Shown: piece after piece, positions 7,532 through 18,016 of the stretch
Layout: the number at the start of each line of letters is the position of its first letter
How positions within the stretch are numbered: position 1 is the first letter of the stretch
Program-made: the position numbers and the translations under genes
The notes under the pieces: model-generated
What the model saw: only the letters and a program-made list of their open reading frames with translations
The model's database searches: none
Told to the model about the DNA's origin: nothing
Assembly (NCBI RefSeq): GCF_013403925.1
Contig: NZ_JABFDJ010000001.1
Location: 372,001-436,000 of the forward strand
DNA: 64,000 nt
Reading direction: 5' to 3'
From: Winogradskyella wichelsiae
GTDB taxonomy: Bacteria > Bacteroidota > Bacteroidia > Flavobacteriales > Flavobacteriaceae

Positions 7532-9493
7532 TTAATCTACATTATCATGTAAGAATGAATTATTACTTCTTAATTGAATATCATCGTTCTCATCTGTACC
7601 AACAGACATTCTAGATGTTTTTGTTTGAGAAGAATGTTGAGCATCTTCTAAGTTAACACCTTGTCTTTTGTAAGCTGGGACTTTTTCAATTTCGTTTATC
7701 TTAGCGTTGTTAAACTTATAATTGAAATCCTTCATCTTTCTTCTGCGCTCATCTGCACGAGAAATCAGCAAATCAGAAATAGGACTATTCATTGGATCAA
7801 TCTCTTCTTCAGCTAACGTAGAACGTTCTTCTGTCGGTAGCGTCTTTGTTTCAAAAACAACTTCCTCCTTAACTTCTACTTTTTCCTTTTTTGTATTTAT
7901 AGAAGAATGCATTGTTTCAAAATCTTCTAACTCATAACGTTTTTCTCCTTCTTCATTTACTTTCGGTACCGAAATTATTTCAACAGGCTCGTTAACTTTT
8001 ATATCATTAACATCTTCATCAAGGCTAAAGAACATTTTATCTTCCTTTTTTTCCTCTTGCTCAACTTGCTTAGGCGCATTGTTAGAGATAGGTAAATCGA
8101 AAGTTAAAGTTATTTGTTCCTCTGCTTCAGGCTCAATAGTTTCTACTTTATTAACTGCCGGGGTTATAATAAAATCTTCTGGCTCAACAATAGCTTCTGG
8201 TTTTGAATCTAAAACTTCATCATAAACAACATTCATGTTCTTTAAGAAGTCTGTCGTAGCAATTAAATCAGTTCTATTATAATTTTCAGTTCTCTTAGTT
8301 TCTACTGGCTTAGACACATCATTAACCTCTTCTACTTCTTCATCTAGCAAAGTATGACGAACAATAGGATCTGGTTTCTTTTCTTCTAAAACAATATCTG
8401 GAGTAATAATCGCTGGAGTTTTCTCTTGAATGCTAATTTTTGGCTCAGGAGTTTCCTCTAAAGCATGAATCACTCGCTTTGTTTCGGTATTAGAAATTTC
8501 ATTCTGTTGATCAATATCAAAACCCGTAGCAATGATCGTTACAGAAATTGACTCTTGTAGCTCTTCGTCTTCACCAACACCCATAATAATGTTAGCACCA
8601 TGACCTGCTTCAGATTGAATATGATCATTAATTTCACCTATTTCATCAATTGTAATTTCTTGTGACCCAGAAACGATTAGCAACAATACGTTTTGAGCAC
8701 CAGTAATTTTATTATCGTTAAGTAAAGGCGAATCTAAAGCACTCATAATAGCTTCTTGTGCTCTGGTTTGACCCGATGCTGTAGCCGATCCCATAATCGC
8801 TGTTCCGCTATTGCTTAATACTGTTTTAGCATCACGTAAATCAATATTCTGAGTATAGTGATGTGTTATTACCTCTGCTATTCCGCGCGAAGCAGTAGCT
8901 AAGACTTCATCTGCTTTTGAAAAACCGGCTTTAAAACCAAGGTTTCCATACACTTCACGAAGCTTATTATTATTTATAACAACTAACGAGTCTACATGCT
9001 GACGTAATTTTTCAATACCACGTTGTGCTTGTTCGTTACGCATTTTACCTTCAAACTGAAAAGGCATTGTAACGATACCAACGGTTAAGATATCGAGTTC
9101 TTTAGACATTTTAGCAATAACAGGAGCTGCTCCAGTACCTGTACCACCACCCATACCAGCTGTGATAAATATCATCTTGGTATTGGTATCTAACATTCTA
9201 CGAATTTCTTCTGAACTTTCAATTGCTGCTTGTTCTCCTACATCTGGATTTGCACCTGCTCCAAGACCTTCGGTTAAATTAACACCTAATTGAATCTTAT
9301 TTGGAACACCACTATTATGAAGTGCCTGAGAATCTGTATTACAGATTACAAAATCTACTCCTTTAATGCCTTGTTGAAACATGTGATTTATGGCATTACT
9401 ACCACCGCCACCTACACCGATTACTTTAATGACATTTGATTGGTGCTTTGGCAAATCAAATGAAATATCTCCAAATTCGTTGCTATTACTCAT
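7532..9493 (-). CDS. ftsZ: Cell division protein FtsZ (long C-terminal linker)
   Basis: Tubulin-like GTPase that forms the Z-ring. The ATG at 9493 is chosen (MSNSNEFGDISFDLP); the frame stays open 16 codons further up but adds a basic non-conserved stretch. 653 residues: GTPase core about 20-340 with the GVGGGGSNA loop, the tubulin signature GGGTGTG at 116-122 and NNNKLREVYGN; then about 260 residues of acidic, low-complexity linker; then the conserved C-terminal peptide PAYKRQG near 606 and another 40 residues. The linker is much longer than in E. coli, as is usual in Bacteroidota. It is the last gene of the dcw cluster, 109 bp after ftsA. Confidence 0.98.
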   Translation of the reverse strand: MSNSNEFGDISFDLPKHQSNVIKVIGVGGGGSNAINHMFQQGIKGVDFVICNTDSQALHNSGVPNKIQLGVNLTEGLGAGANPDVGEQAAIESSEEIRRMLDTNTKMIFITAGMGGGTGTGAAPVIAKMSKELDILTVGIVTMPFQFEGKMRNEQAQRGIEKLRQHVDSLVVINNNKLREVYGNLGFKAGFSKADEVLATASRGIAEVITHHYTQNIDLRDAKTVLSNSGTAIMGSATASGQTRAQEAIMSALDSPLLNDNKITGAQNVLLLIVSGSQEITIDEIGEINDHIQSEAGHGANIIMGVGEDEELQESISVTIIATGFDIDQQNEISNTETKRVIHALEETPEPKISIQEKTPAIITPDIVLEEKKPDPIVRHTLLDEEVEEVNDVSKPVETKRTENYNRTDLIATTDFLKNMNVVYDEVLDSKPEAIVEPEDFIITPAVNKVETIEPEAEEQITLTFDLPISNNAPKQVEQEEKKEDKMFFSLDEDVNDIKVNEPVEIISVPKVNEEGEKRYELEDFETMHSSINTKKEKVEVKEEVVFETKTLPTEERSTLAEEEIDPMNSPISDLLISRADERRRKMKDFNYKFNNAKINEIEKVPAYKRQGVNLEDAQHSSQTKTSRMSVGTDENDDIQLRSNNSFLHDNVD

Positions 9494-9602
9494 AATTATT
9501 ATGGGTTTACTATTTATTCTATTCTTTTTCAATGTAGACATCTTGTAAGATGTCTTATACTTTATATAAATACGTAGACAATTCTATAATTGTCGTTGCA
9601 TG

Positions 9603-10949
9603 TTATTCTGTTTTATCTAAGAAATCTTTAACGCGCTCTGTTAATTTATCTAAAAATGAACGACGTTCTCTTATTGGCACTTCTTCTACCTCAACTTCTT
9701 GTTCTATTTCTTGTTGAGAAACTTGTTCTTCTAAAACAACTTCCTCCTCTATCAACTCTTCTTCAATAGCTTCGGCTTTTTTACGTTCTTGACGTTTTAA
9801 GCCGTCCATTACTAAACCTACAGCTGTAGCAAATAAAGGACTCGCAATATCATCATCGCTGTCTCCTGCTAAATGCTCATTTGGATAACCGATTCTAGTA
9901 TCCATTCCAGTAATATACTCAACTAACTGCTTTAAATGTTTTAGTTGTGCTCCACCACCAGTTAATACGATACCTCCAATCAGTTTTTTCTTCTGCTCTT
10001 CGTGACCGTAATTTTTTATTTCAACATAAACTTGCTCTATAATTTCCACAACTCTAGCATGAATAATTTTAGACAAATTCTTTAATGTAATCTCCTTTGG
10101 TTCTCGTCCTCTTAGCCCCGGAATAGATACAATTTCATTATCCTTATTCTCACCTGGCCATGCCGATCCAAACTTTACCTTTAAAAGCTCTGCTTGTTTT
10201 TCTATAATAGAACAACCTTCTTTAATATCTTCGGTAATAACATTACCACCAAAAGGAATTACAGCTGTATGACGAATAATTCCATCTTTAAAAACAGCTA
10301 AATCTGTTGTTCCGCCCCCTATATCAATTAAGGCGACTCCAGCTTCTTTTTCTTCTCTACTTAGAACTGCATTTGCAGAAGCTAAGGGCTCTAACGTAAT
10401 ACCTTCTAAAGTTAAACCTGCACTTTTAATACAACGTCCAACATTTCTTATCGAAGATACCTGACCAACAACCACATGAAAATTGGCTTCTAAGCGACCA
10501 CCATACATACCGATTGGCTCCGTAATTTCTGCCTGACCATCAATCTTATATTCTTGTGGTAAAACATGAATAATCTCTTCGCCTGGAAGCATAACTAGTT
10601 TATGCACCTGGTTAATTAAACGATCAATATCATCTTCATCAATAACAACTTCAGAATTAGGCCTTGTAATATAATCACTATGTTGTAAACTACGAATATG
10701 CTGACCTGCAATACCAACGGTTACATCTTCGATTTTTTCGTTTGCAGCGGCTTCTGCTTCTTGCACAGCTTGTTGTATTGATTGAATGGTTTGTGTAATA
10801 TTGTTAACAACACCACGATGCACCCCCATACTTTTAGCTCTACCTAAACCTAGAATCTCAACTTTATCGTACTCGTTTTTGCGACCAATCATGGCCACAA
10901 TTTTTGTGGTTCCTATATCTAAACCTACTGAAATATTATGTTTGTCCAT
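9603..10949 (-). CDS. ftsA: Cell division protein FtsA
   Basis: 448 residues, an actin-like ATPase that tethers FtsZ to the membrane. Visible motifs: phosphate-1 'GLDIGTTKIVAMIG' at the N-terminus, phosphate-2 'ALIDIGGGTTDLAVF' mid-protein and the adenosine motif 'GGIVLTGGGAQL'. A Glu-rich spacer follows the core, and the last 20 residues (RRSFLDKLTERVKDFLDK) form the amphipathic helix that binds the membrane. Start ATG three bases after the ftsQ stop, so translation is coupled to ftsQ. Confidence 0.98.
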   Translation of the reverse strand: MDKHNISVGLDIGTTKIVAMIGRKNEYDKVEILGLGRAKSMGVHRGVVNNITQTIQSIQQAVQEAEAAANEKIEDVTVGIAGQHIRSLQHSDYITRPNSEVVIDEDDIDRLINQVHKLVMLPGEEIIHVLPQEYKIDGQAEITEPIGMYGGRLEANFHVVVGQVSSIRNVGRCIKSAGLTLEGITLEPLASANAVLSREEKEAGVALIDIGGGTTDLAVFKDGIIRHTAVIPFGGNVITEDIKEGCSIIEKQAELLKVKFGSAWPGENKDNEIVSIPGLRGREPKEITLKNLSKIIHARVVEIIEQVYVEIKNYGHEEQKKKLIGGIVLTGGGAQLKHLKQLVEYITGMDTRIGYPNEHLAGDSDDDIASPLFATAVGLVMDGLKRQERKKAEAIEEELIEEEVVLEEQVSQQEIEQEVEVEEVPIRERRSFLDKLTERVKDFLDKTE

Positions 10950-10952
10950 AGC

Positions 10953-11675
10953 TTATTTTTTGGTGCAAATAACTTGTTTATCAAATTTTAAATTCACTAC
11001 ATCATAGTGGTCTAAAACTTGGTCTTTAAAAGCTTTTTGGTAAAAAGCCTTAAAATTGTTTATTTTTTTTTCTAGATTTTTTAAAGTTCCTATATGAACC
11101 GTAAAATCACTTTTTCGAATTTTGAAATCGATAGTGTCATCATTATTCTGATGAATCTCGATGACATGTTTCTTCAAGAAATTATCTCCATCTGCAAATT
11201 TCGCAAATTGATAGACAGTTTCAAGCTTATTTCTCTTAATATTTCCGGTGACGAGTGGAACTCTTGCTGCATAATTGTAAGATAAAGGCATAAAACCACC
11301 TTCATCATCTATATAATATGATGCATTTGTGTTAACTCTTGCTATAGGTTTTTTTTGTTCGATTTCAGCTGAAAGCCCACCGTTTACTGACATAAACACT
11401 TCGGCTTGCTTAATCATTAAATTAGAATTTAGGGCAATTTCTAATTCATTCAAATCTATAATTTCTTTAGATAATTCTGATACAGGTTCTTGATTTTGTA
11501 TTAACAATTTACTAACATTCGTTTCTGTAATAAACATTTTATTCTCACCTAAAAATATAATGCTTGGCTCACCTACCTTTCTTACCTTATTTCTTTGATT
11601 AGAAAAGGCAAACAAAAAGCCAACTACAGCAATTAACCCAATGATTTTTATATAATTAAAATTAATTTTCGACAT
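10953..11675 (-). CDS. ftsQ: Cell division protein FtsQ
   Basis: 240 residues: a short cytoplasmic N-terminus, one transmembrane helix (about 9-24) and a periplasmic part with a POTRA-like segment and beta region, as in FtsQ/DivIB. Sequence identity to Proteobacterial FtsQ would be low; the call depends on topology, size and position between murC and ftsA. It overlaps the end of murC by 14 bases. FtsQ bridges early and late divisome proteins through FtsL/FtsB. Confidence 0.88.
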   Translation of the reverse strand: MSKINFNYIKIIGLIAVVGFLFAFSNQRNKVRKVGEPSIIFLGENKMFITETNVSKLLIQNQEPVSELSKEIIDLNELEIALNSNLMIKQAEVFMSVNGGLSAEIEQKKPIARVNTNASYYIDDEGGFMPLSYNYAARVPLVTGNIKRNKLETVYQFAKFADGDNFLKKHVIEIHQNNDDTIDFKIRKSDFTVHIGTLKNLEKKINNFKAFYQKAFKDQVLDHYDVVNLKFDKQVICTKK

Positions 11676-13014
11676 AGAACGCTTCTTTTATATGTTTCAC
11701 TTCTTGCCCAATATCTCCTGCTCCAATAGTTAATACGACTTGAGCTTTTGATTTCTTAATTTCATTAATTAAATCTGATTTTTGAATTAACTTTTTATTC
11801 GTGTTTTTAATCTTATCTAAAAGCCATTTTGAGGTTACACCTTCAATTGGCAATTCTCTTGCTGGATAAATATCTAAAAGCAATAATTCGTCGAATTTTG
11901 AAAGGCTCTCAGCAAATTCATCTATAAAATCTTTTGTTCTGCTAAATAAGTGCGGCTGAAAAACAGCTAACACTTTTTTACCTGGATACATTTCTCTCAC
12001 CGCTTGATGTACTGCCTTTATCTCTTCAGGATGATGCGCATAATCATCTACAAACACAAAGTCTTCAGTCTTTATTTGATATGTAAACCTACGCTTCACA
12101 CCTTTATACGATTCTAAAGCGGTAATTAGATCTTTGTACGTACAACCATATTCTGCTGCCATTGCCAAAGCTATAATTGCATTAGACAAGTTATGCCTCC
12201 CTGGTAAACTGAACCTAAAACCTTTATGTAAACCTTTAGGTGTTTTTACATCAAAAACATAACTTCCATTCTCTATAGAAATATTTTGTGCACTATAATC
12301 TGCGTCGTCTTCTATACCGTAAGTAATTCCATTTAAAGGTAAACCATTCTTCACAAATAGTTTTCCCCCTGGCTTTATACATTCTGAAAAATCCTTAAAA
12401 CTCTTCACTAATTCTTCCGCATTTCCGTAAATATCTAAATGATCGGCATCCATTGATGTAATGCAAGCTAAATCTGGCGACAAAGTTAAAAACGAACGAT
12501 CAAACTCATCAGCTTCAACCACTGTAACTTCGGTTCCGTTTAGGATTAAGTTTGAATTGTAATTTTCACTTATTCCACCTAAAAAAGCAGTTACAGGACT
12601 GTTACAAGCATTAAGCAAATGTCCTAAAATACTTGTTGTTGTGGTTTTACCATGCGTTCCCGCTACAGCTAAGCAAAAAGTTTGTCTTGTAATCTCTCCT
12701 AAAATCGCTGAACGTTTTAGAATATTGAAATTATTAGCTTTAAAATATTCAAATTCTGAATGTCCTTTTGGAATTGCCGGTGTATAAATCACCAAAGTAG
12801 ATTCTGTATCTAAAAATTGAGTATCAATTTCTGAAACATCATCGTTAAAATGAATGGCAACACCCAAATCTTGAAGCGCTCTTGTAATGTCCGTTGGTGT
12901 TTTATCATAACCACCTACTTGTTTGCCATTGGCCACAAAATAGCGCGCAATCGCACTCATTCCGATTCCTCCGACACCAATAAAATAGACGTTATTTATA
13001 TTTTCGAAATTCAT
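11662..13014 (-). CDS. murC: UDP-N-acetylmuramate--L-alanine ligase MurC
   Basis: 450 residues. It adds L-Ala to UDP-MurNAc in the cytoplasm. The N-terminal Rossmann domain has 'YFIGVGGIGMSAIA' at 10-23, the ATP loop 'GTHGKTTTT' at 119-127, the Mur ligase acid motif 'EADEFDRSF' and the C-terminal domain starts near 'FVDDYAHHPEEI'. Length is typical. Its ATG overlaps the stop of murG by one base and its end overlaps ftsQ, so it sits inside one tightly packed transcript. Confidence 0.98.
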   Translation of the reverse strand: MNFENINNVYFIGVGGIGMSAIARYFVANGKQVGGYDKTPTDITRALQDLGVAIHFNDDVSEIDTQFLDTESTLVIYTPAIPKGHSEFEYFKANNFNILKRSAILGEITRQTFCLAVAGTHGKTTTTSILGHLLNACNSPVTAFLGGISENYNSNLILNGTEVTVVEADEFDRSFLTLSPDLACITSMDADHLDIYGNAEELVKSFKDFSECIKPGGKLFVKNGLPLNGITYGIEDDADYSAQNISIENGSYVFDVKTPKGLHKGFRFSLPGRHNLSNAIIALAMAAEYGCTYKDLITALESYKGVKRRFTYQIKTEDFVFVDDYAHHPEEIKAVHQAVREMYPGKKVLAVFQPHLFSRTKDFIDEFAESLSKFDELLLLDIYPARELPIEGVTSKWLLDKIKNTNKKLIQKSDLINEIKKSKAQVVLTIGAGDIGQEVKHIKEAFYVEN

Positions 13015-14117
13015 TACTTACTTAACATTTTTTCAACTTCATCAACAATATCCTTCGTTGCATTTACTAATGCTAAAGCTTCAATATTTTTACTTAATTC
13101 TTTTCTTTTATTTTCGTTTGAAATCAGTTCTGAAAATTCATTTTGAAAATCAGTATCTAAATCTTTTTCTCTTATTAAAACAGCTGCATTTTTATCTGCA
13201 ATCGATTTTGCATTTTTAGTTTGATGATCTTCTGACACATTAGGTGACGGAATAAAAACTACAGGTTTACCCACTATGCACAATTCTGAAACTGAAATCG
13301 CTCCTGCTCTAGAGATAATCATATCTGAAGCCGCATAAGCCAAATCCATTTGATTTAAAAAAGCATGAACCTGAATATTTTTATGATCGTCATATTTTTT
13401 ATACTGATCATAATACAGTTTTCCGCATTGCCAAATCACTTGAATATTTTGAGTTTCAAAAAAATCGATATTTGCTTCGATAAGCTGGTTAATTCGTCTT
13501 GCTCCTAAACTTCCCCCTAACACTAAAAGAGTTTGTTTTCCTTCTTCTAATTTAAAAGCGACTTTACCTTCAGCAGTCTTATTTTTGACTTGCAATAAAT
13601 CTTTTCGGATTGGGTTTCCTGTTAATTTAATTTTCTCTTTTGGAAAAAATCGCTCCAATCCATCATAAGCCACACAGATTGTATTTACTTTTTTTGCTAA
13701 CAACTTATTGGTAATACCTGGAAACGAATTTTGTTCTTGTATTAAACTGGGTATACCCTTAGATGCAGCTACTTGCAATAATGGTCCACTTGCAAAACCT
13801 CCTGTACCAACAACTGCATCTGGTTTAAATGATTTTATAATCTTTCGAGAATTCCATAAACTACTGATCAGTTTAAAAGGAAATGCTAAGTTTTTCAATG
13901 TTAACTTTCGTTGAATTCCAGAAATCCACAACCCTTTAATCTTATATCCGGCTTGCGGCACTTTTTCCATTTCCATACGATCCGAAGCACCCACAAAAAG
14001 GAATTCAGCATCAGGATAGCGTAATTTTAATTCATCTGCAATCGCAACCGCAGGATAAATATGCCCTCCTGTACCTCCTCCTGAAAGGATAAATCGATAT
14101 GTTTTATTTTTTTTCAA
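13014..14117 (-). CDS. murG: Undecaprenyldiphospho-muramoylpentapeptide GlcNAc transferase MurG
   Basis: 367 residues, a GT28 transferase converting lipid I to lipid II at the inner face of the membrane. Motifs: '[17 protein letters not shown]' at about 11-27, '[11 protein letters not shown]' near 105, '[12 protein letters not shown]', and the donor-binding region '[24 protein letters not shown]'. No ATG lies near the conserved N-terminus; the TTG at 14117 gives [11 protein letters not shown], the expected length, and is taken as the start. It is 29 bp from ftsW and overlaps murC by one base. Confidence 0.97.
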   Translation of the reverse strand: MKKNKTYRFILSGGGTGGHIYPAVAIADELKLRYPDAEFLFVGASDRMEMEKVPQAGYKIKGLWISGIQRKLTLKNLAFPFKLISSLWNSRKIIKSFKPDAVVGTGGFASGPLLQVAASKGIPSLIQEQNSFPGITNKLLAKKVNTICVAYDGLERFFPKEKIKLTGNPIRKDLLQVKNKTAEGKVAFKLEEGKQTLLVLGGSLGARRINQLIEANIDFFETQNIQVIWQCGKLYYDQYKKYDDHKNIQVHAFLNQMDLAYAASDMIISRAGAISVSELCIVGKPVVFIPSPNVSEDHQTKNAKSIADKNAAVLIREKDLDTDFQNEFSELISNENKRKELSKNIEALALVNATKDIVDEVEKMLSK

Positions 14118-14146
14118 TCCGTATTCTAATTTCTTTATTCTCTTTA

Positions 14147-15337
14147 TTAAATCGCTTCACTTAAAACAGATAAGGGATTATCTTCTGCATCTTCTTTCTC
14201 CTTTAACTCTTCGCGCTTAGCACTTACGCTTAATATAATTCCAATAGACAAACACGTCATCCAAATTGATGTTCCACCACTACTTATTAAAGGCAATGTT
14301 TGTCCTGTAACAGGAAACAACTCAACAGCGACCCCCATATTTAACAAGGCCTGAAACACAATAGGCAAACCAACTGCCAAAACCAATAATCTACCAAAAA
14401 TGGTGTCTGATTTATGACTCACAACAATAATTCTAAACAATAACCACATATATAACACTAGTAAAAACACACCTCCAATTAAGCCATATTCTTCAATAAT
14501 AATAGCGAAAATAAAATCTGAAGAAGACTGTGGTAAAAAATTTTTCTGTATGCTTTTTCCTGGTCCTAATGGCGAAATCCCTGTTGCAATAGCAATTTTT
14601 GCTTTCTCAATTTGATAATCTGCTTCTGTATCTTCTCCATTTGAAAAATTCTCAATTCTACTTATCCAAGTGTCCACACGGTTAGGCATAGCGCCAGGAA
14701 ATGCTTTTGCGACTAACACAAATATGGTTAATGCCATGATACCACCCAAAACCATTAGTAGCAAGTATTTAATAGGATAACCACCTACAAATGACAACAT
14801 CATAATCATAGTAAACACGATTGCTGTTGTAGAAAAATTAGCAGGAAGAATGAGCATTAAAATCAAGAATATAGGTGCCCACAATGGCAAAATAGATTCT
14901 GTAAATTTAACTTCCTTATCTTTTATTTTTGATAGGTAACGCGCCACATAAACCATTAAAACTACAGCTGCTAAAGTTGATGTTTGAAACGACATACCAA
15001 CAATAGGAATCCGTATCCATCGACTTGCATTTGCACCTTCAATAGTAGTGCCTTGCAACATTGTAATTAGCAATAACATAAATACAATCGGAATCATTAT
15101 AATTGACAAACCACGAAAGTATTTATAAGGCACTTTGTGCACACCAAACATGATAACAAAGCCTAAAAACAAATGCATAAAGTGCTTTATAAAGAACGAA
15201 AATGTACTTGTATTCCCTCCATGATATGCTAAATTACTAGCAGCACTATAAACAGGTAAAAAAGAAAATATAGCCAACAGTGTAACTATAGCCCAAATGG
15301 CTCTATCCCCTTTTATTTGTTTAAATAAATTTTGCAT
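14147..15337 (-). CDS. ftsW: SEDS-family peptidoglycan glycosyltransferase FtsW
   Basis: 396 residues with about ten transmembrane helices. FtsW-type signatures are seen: '[12 protein letters not shown]' in the second loop, the long extracellular loop with '[15 protein letters not shown]', '[20 protein letters not shown]' and the C-terminal '[26 protein letters not shown]'. It polymerises lipid II at the septum with FtsI. The gene lies between murD (84 bp gap) and murG, the usual order in this phylum. Confidence 0.97.
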   Translation of the reverse strand: MQNLFKQIKGDRAIWAIVTLLAIFSFLPVYSAASNLAYHGGNTSTFSFFIKHFMHLFLGFVIMFGVHKVPYKYFRGLSIIMIPIVFMLLLITMLQGTTIEGANASRWIRIPIVGMSFQTSTLAAVVLMVYVARYLSKIKDKEVKFTESILPLWAPIFLILMLILPANFSTTAIVFTMIMMLSFVGGYPIKYLLLMVLGGIMALTIFVLVAKAFPGAMPNRVDTWISRIENFSNGEDTEADYQIEKAKIAIATGISPLGPGKSIQKNFLPQSSSDFIFAIIIEEYGLIGGVFLLVLYMWLLFRIIVVSHKSDTIFGRLLVLAVGLPIVFQALLNMGVAVELFPVTGQTLPLISSGGTSIWMTCLSIGIILSVSAKREELKEKEDAEDNPLSVLSEAI

Positions 15338-15421
15338 TTACTTTTTTGTTATTTCTGAGACAACAGAAATCTAATTATTTGTTTTTTTTTAAATTCTTGT
15401 TTCCACAGGAATGACAAACCT

Positions 15422-16753
15422 CTATAAATTTCTTACTGCATTTTTAAATTGACGCCCTCTATCCTCATAATTCTCGAATAAATCGAAACTAGCACAAGCA
15501 GGTGATAACAACACATTATCGCCAGCATCAGCTAACTTATAAGCTATCTTAACAGCCTCTGACATATATTGAGTTTCAATAATTACATCAACCATCTTAC
15601 CAAAAGACTCGATTAACTTAGCGTTATCAACACCCAAACAGACGATTGCTTTTACTTTTTCATTGATAAACGGAAATAACTCTCTGTATTCATTCCCTTT
15701 ATCAACACCACCTACAATCCAAACTGTTGGTGCAGACATACTCTCTAAAGCAAAATACGTTGCATTTACATTTGTAGCCTTAGAATCGTTTATATACTGA
15801 ACCTTATTTATCTTTAATACGTTTTCTAAACGATGCTCCACTCCTTGAAAGTTCTCTAAACTCTCACGAATAGTTTGTTTTCTTATTTTTAGTAAATGCG
15901 CAACAGTAGAAGCAGCCATTGCATTCTTCACGTTGTGTTTCCCTTCTAATGCTAAATTATTTGTTGGCATAATGATTTTATTATTATCTATTGTTATTAT
16001 TATCTTGTTGTTCTCTAAATATGCACCTTGCTCAATAACCTTGGTTAATGAAAAAGGCAGTTTTTTTGATTGAATTTGATGCGTTTTCATATACTCTAGA
16101 ATAACATCGTCATCTGCATCGTATATAAAATAATCATCCTTCGTTTGATTTTCTACAACTCTAAATTTTGAAGCGATATAGTTTTCAAACTTGTTATCGT
16201 AACGATCTAAATGATCTGGCGAGATATTAGTTATAACAGCAATTTTAGGTTTGAAATCGATAATATCATCCAATTGAAAACTGCTGATTTCCAAAACATA
16301 GTTATCATAGTTTTTCTCTAAAATTTGCTTCGCGAAACTGTCACCAATATTTCCAGCTAACCCAACATCTAATTCTTGTTTTAGAATATGATCTGTAAGT
16401 GTTGCTGTTGTTGTTTTTCCATTACTTCCGGTAATAGCAACTAAAGTCGCCTCAGTAAATTTTGATGCGAATTCAATTTCAGAAACTACTGCAATCCCTG
16501 CTTCACGAATTTGCTTCACCAAAGTCACTTTATCTGGAATACCAGGACTTTTCATGATGATGTCTGCATTTAGAATTTTTAATTCCGTGTGCTTTTCATC
16601 TTCAAATTCAATCTCATTATTTAAAAGAACGTTTTTATATTTTTCTTTAATCTTTCCTTTGTCTGATACAAATACATCGTATCCTTTTGCTTTTCCTAAA
16701 AGCGCTGTTCCTACACCACTTTCTCCTCCTCCAAGAATGACTAACCTCTTCAT
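15422..16753 (-). CDS. murD: UDP-N-acetylmuramoyl-L-alanine--D-glutamate ligase MurD
   Basis: 443 residues. It adds D-Glu to UDP-MurNAc-L-Ala. The N-terminal nucleotide-binding part begins 'LVILGGGESGVGTA', the ATP loop 'GSNGKTTT' is at 109-116, 'NISPDHLDRY' holds the Mur ligase His-Leu-Asp signature and 'INDSKATNVNAT' opens the C-terminal domain. Start ATG overlaps the mraY stop by one base. Confidence 0.98.
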   Translation of the reverse strand: MKRLVILGGGESGVGTALLGKAKGYDVFVSDKGKIKEKYKNVLLNNEIEFEDEKHTELKILNADIIMKSPGIPDKVTLVKQIREAGIAVVSEIEFASKFTEATLVAITGSNGKTTTATLTDHILKQELDVGLAGNIGDSFAKQILEKNYDNYVLEISSFQLDDIIDFKPKIAVITNISPDHLDRYDNKFENYIASKFRVVENQTKDDYFIYDADDDVILEYMKTHQIQSKKLPFSLTKVIEQGAYLENNKIIITIDNNKIIMPTNNLALEGKHNVKNAMAASTVAHLLKIRKQTIRESLENFQGVEHRLENVLKINKVQYINDSKATNVNATYFALESMSAPTVWIVGGVDKGNEYRELFPFINEKVKAIVCLGVDNAKLIESFGKMVDVIIETQYMSEAVKIAYKLADAGDNVLLSPACASFDLFENYEDRGRQFKNAVRNL

Positions 16754-17994
16754 TATCTAATTTTCAAGGTTACCATCGTTATAATAGCAAGCAAAATTCC
16801 AACAATCCAAAAGCGAGTTACAATCTTACTTTCGTGATATCCCGATTTCTGATAATGATGATGCAATGGCGACATTTTAAAAATACGCTTACCAACACCA
16901 AACTTTTTTCTTGTGTATTTAAAATAACTTACCTGTAAAACAACTGAGAGATTCTCTGCTAGGAAAATTCCGCATAATACAGGAATCAACCATTCTTTAC
17001 GAATTGCAATTGCGATGACTGCTATTATTCCGCCAATCGTTAAACTACCTGTATCTCCCATAAAAACTTGAGCAGGGTATGTATTGTACCATAAAAATCC
17101 TATCAACGCCCCTACAAAAGCAGCGATATAAATTGTGATTTCTTCAGCTCTTGGGATATACATAATATCTAAGTAATCTGAAAAAACGATATTACTAGAA
17201 ACCCATGCAAAAATCCCAAGTGTTAACACAATAATGGCCGATGTTCCTGCGGCAAGTCCATCAATTCCATCGGTTAGATTTGCCCCATTAGATACTGCCG
17301 TAATAATAAAAATGGTAACTAGAATAAAAACCACCCATGCATATTTTTCTAACCCGGGATGAATCCATGTAATCAAATCTGAATAATCAAATTCGTTATC
17401 TTTTAAAAACGGAATTGTTGTTTTCGTTGACTTTTCTTCAGCCTTAAAAAGCTTAGCTCCTTGCACGCCAGGATTCTCCGCTCTTAATTCATTTTGCTGC
17501 TGAATTGGCAACTTTTCCTTAATAGTAACATCATTATTAAAAAATAATGTTGCTCCTACTATAATTCCTAGCCCTACTTGACCAAGTACTTTAAATTTAC
17601 CTTTTAAACCTTCCTTATCATTTTTAAATTTTTTGATATAATCATCTAAAAAACCAATCGCCCCCATCCATAATGTGGTGACAATTAAAAGGATGATATA
17701 AATATTACCTAGCTTCGCTAATAACAAAACAGGAATAAGCGTCGCTAAAATAATGATGATTCCACCCATTGTTGGTGTACCAGCCTTCTCAACCTGACCA
17801 TCTAATCCTAAATCTCTAATCGTTTCGCCAACTTGCTGCTTTTGCAAAAAACGAATGATGCGTTTACCATAAATCGTAGAAATCAACAATGACAATATCA
17901 TAGCCACAGCAGCCCTAAAGGTTATAAAACCAAAAAGTGATGCTCCTGGCAATTGGAACTGTTGCTCTAAATATTCAAATAAGTAATACAGCAT
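16753..17994 (-). CDS. mraY: Phospho-MurNAc-pentapeptide translocase MraY
   Basis: 413 residues, about ten transmembrane helices. It transfers phospho-MurNAc-pentapeptide to undecaprenyl phosphate to form lipid I. Catalytic signatures: '[19 protein letters not shown]', '[13 protein letters not shown]', '[10 protein letters not shown]' and the histidine motif '[15 protein letters not shown]'. An extra soluble segment of about 50 residues follows the fourth helix region ([11 protein letters not shown] ... FDYSDL), which makes it longer than E. coli MraY (about 360), a feature common in this phylum. It overlaps murD by one base. Confidence 0.98.
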   Translation of the reverse strand: MLYYLFEYLEQQFQLPGASLFGFITFRAAVAMILSLLISTIYGKRIIRFLQKQQVGETIRDLGLDGQVEKAGTPTMGGIIIILATLIPVLLLAKLGNIYIILLIVTTLWMGAIGFLDDYIKKFKNDKEGLKGKFKVLGQVGLGIIVGATLFFNNDVTIKEKLPIQQQNELRAENPGVQGAKLFKAEEKSTKTTIPFLKDNEFDYSDLITWIHPGLEKYAWVVFILVTIFIITAVSNGANLTDGIDGLAAGTSAIIVLTLGIFAWVSSNIVFSDYLDIMYIPRAEEITIYIAAFVGALIGFLWYNTYPAQVFMGDTGSLTIGGIIAVIAIAIRKEWLIPVLCGIFLAENLSVVLQVSYFKYTRKKFGVGKRIFKMSPLHHHYQKSGYHESKIVTRFWIVGILLAIITMVTLKIR

Positions 17995-18016
17995 TCTTTG
18001 TTATTGTTTTTTGGTT

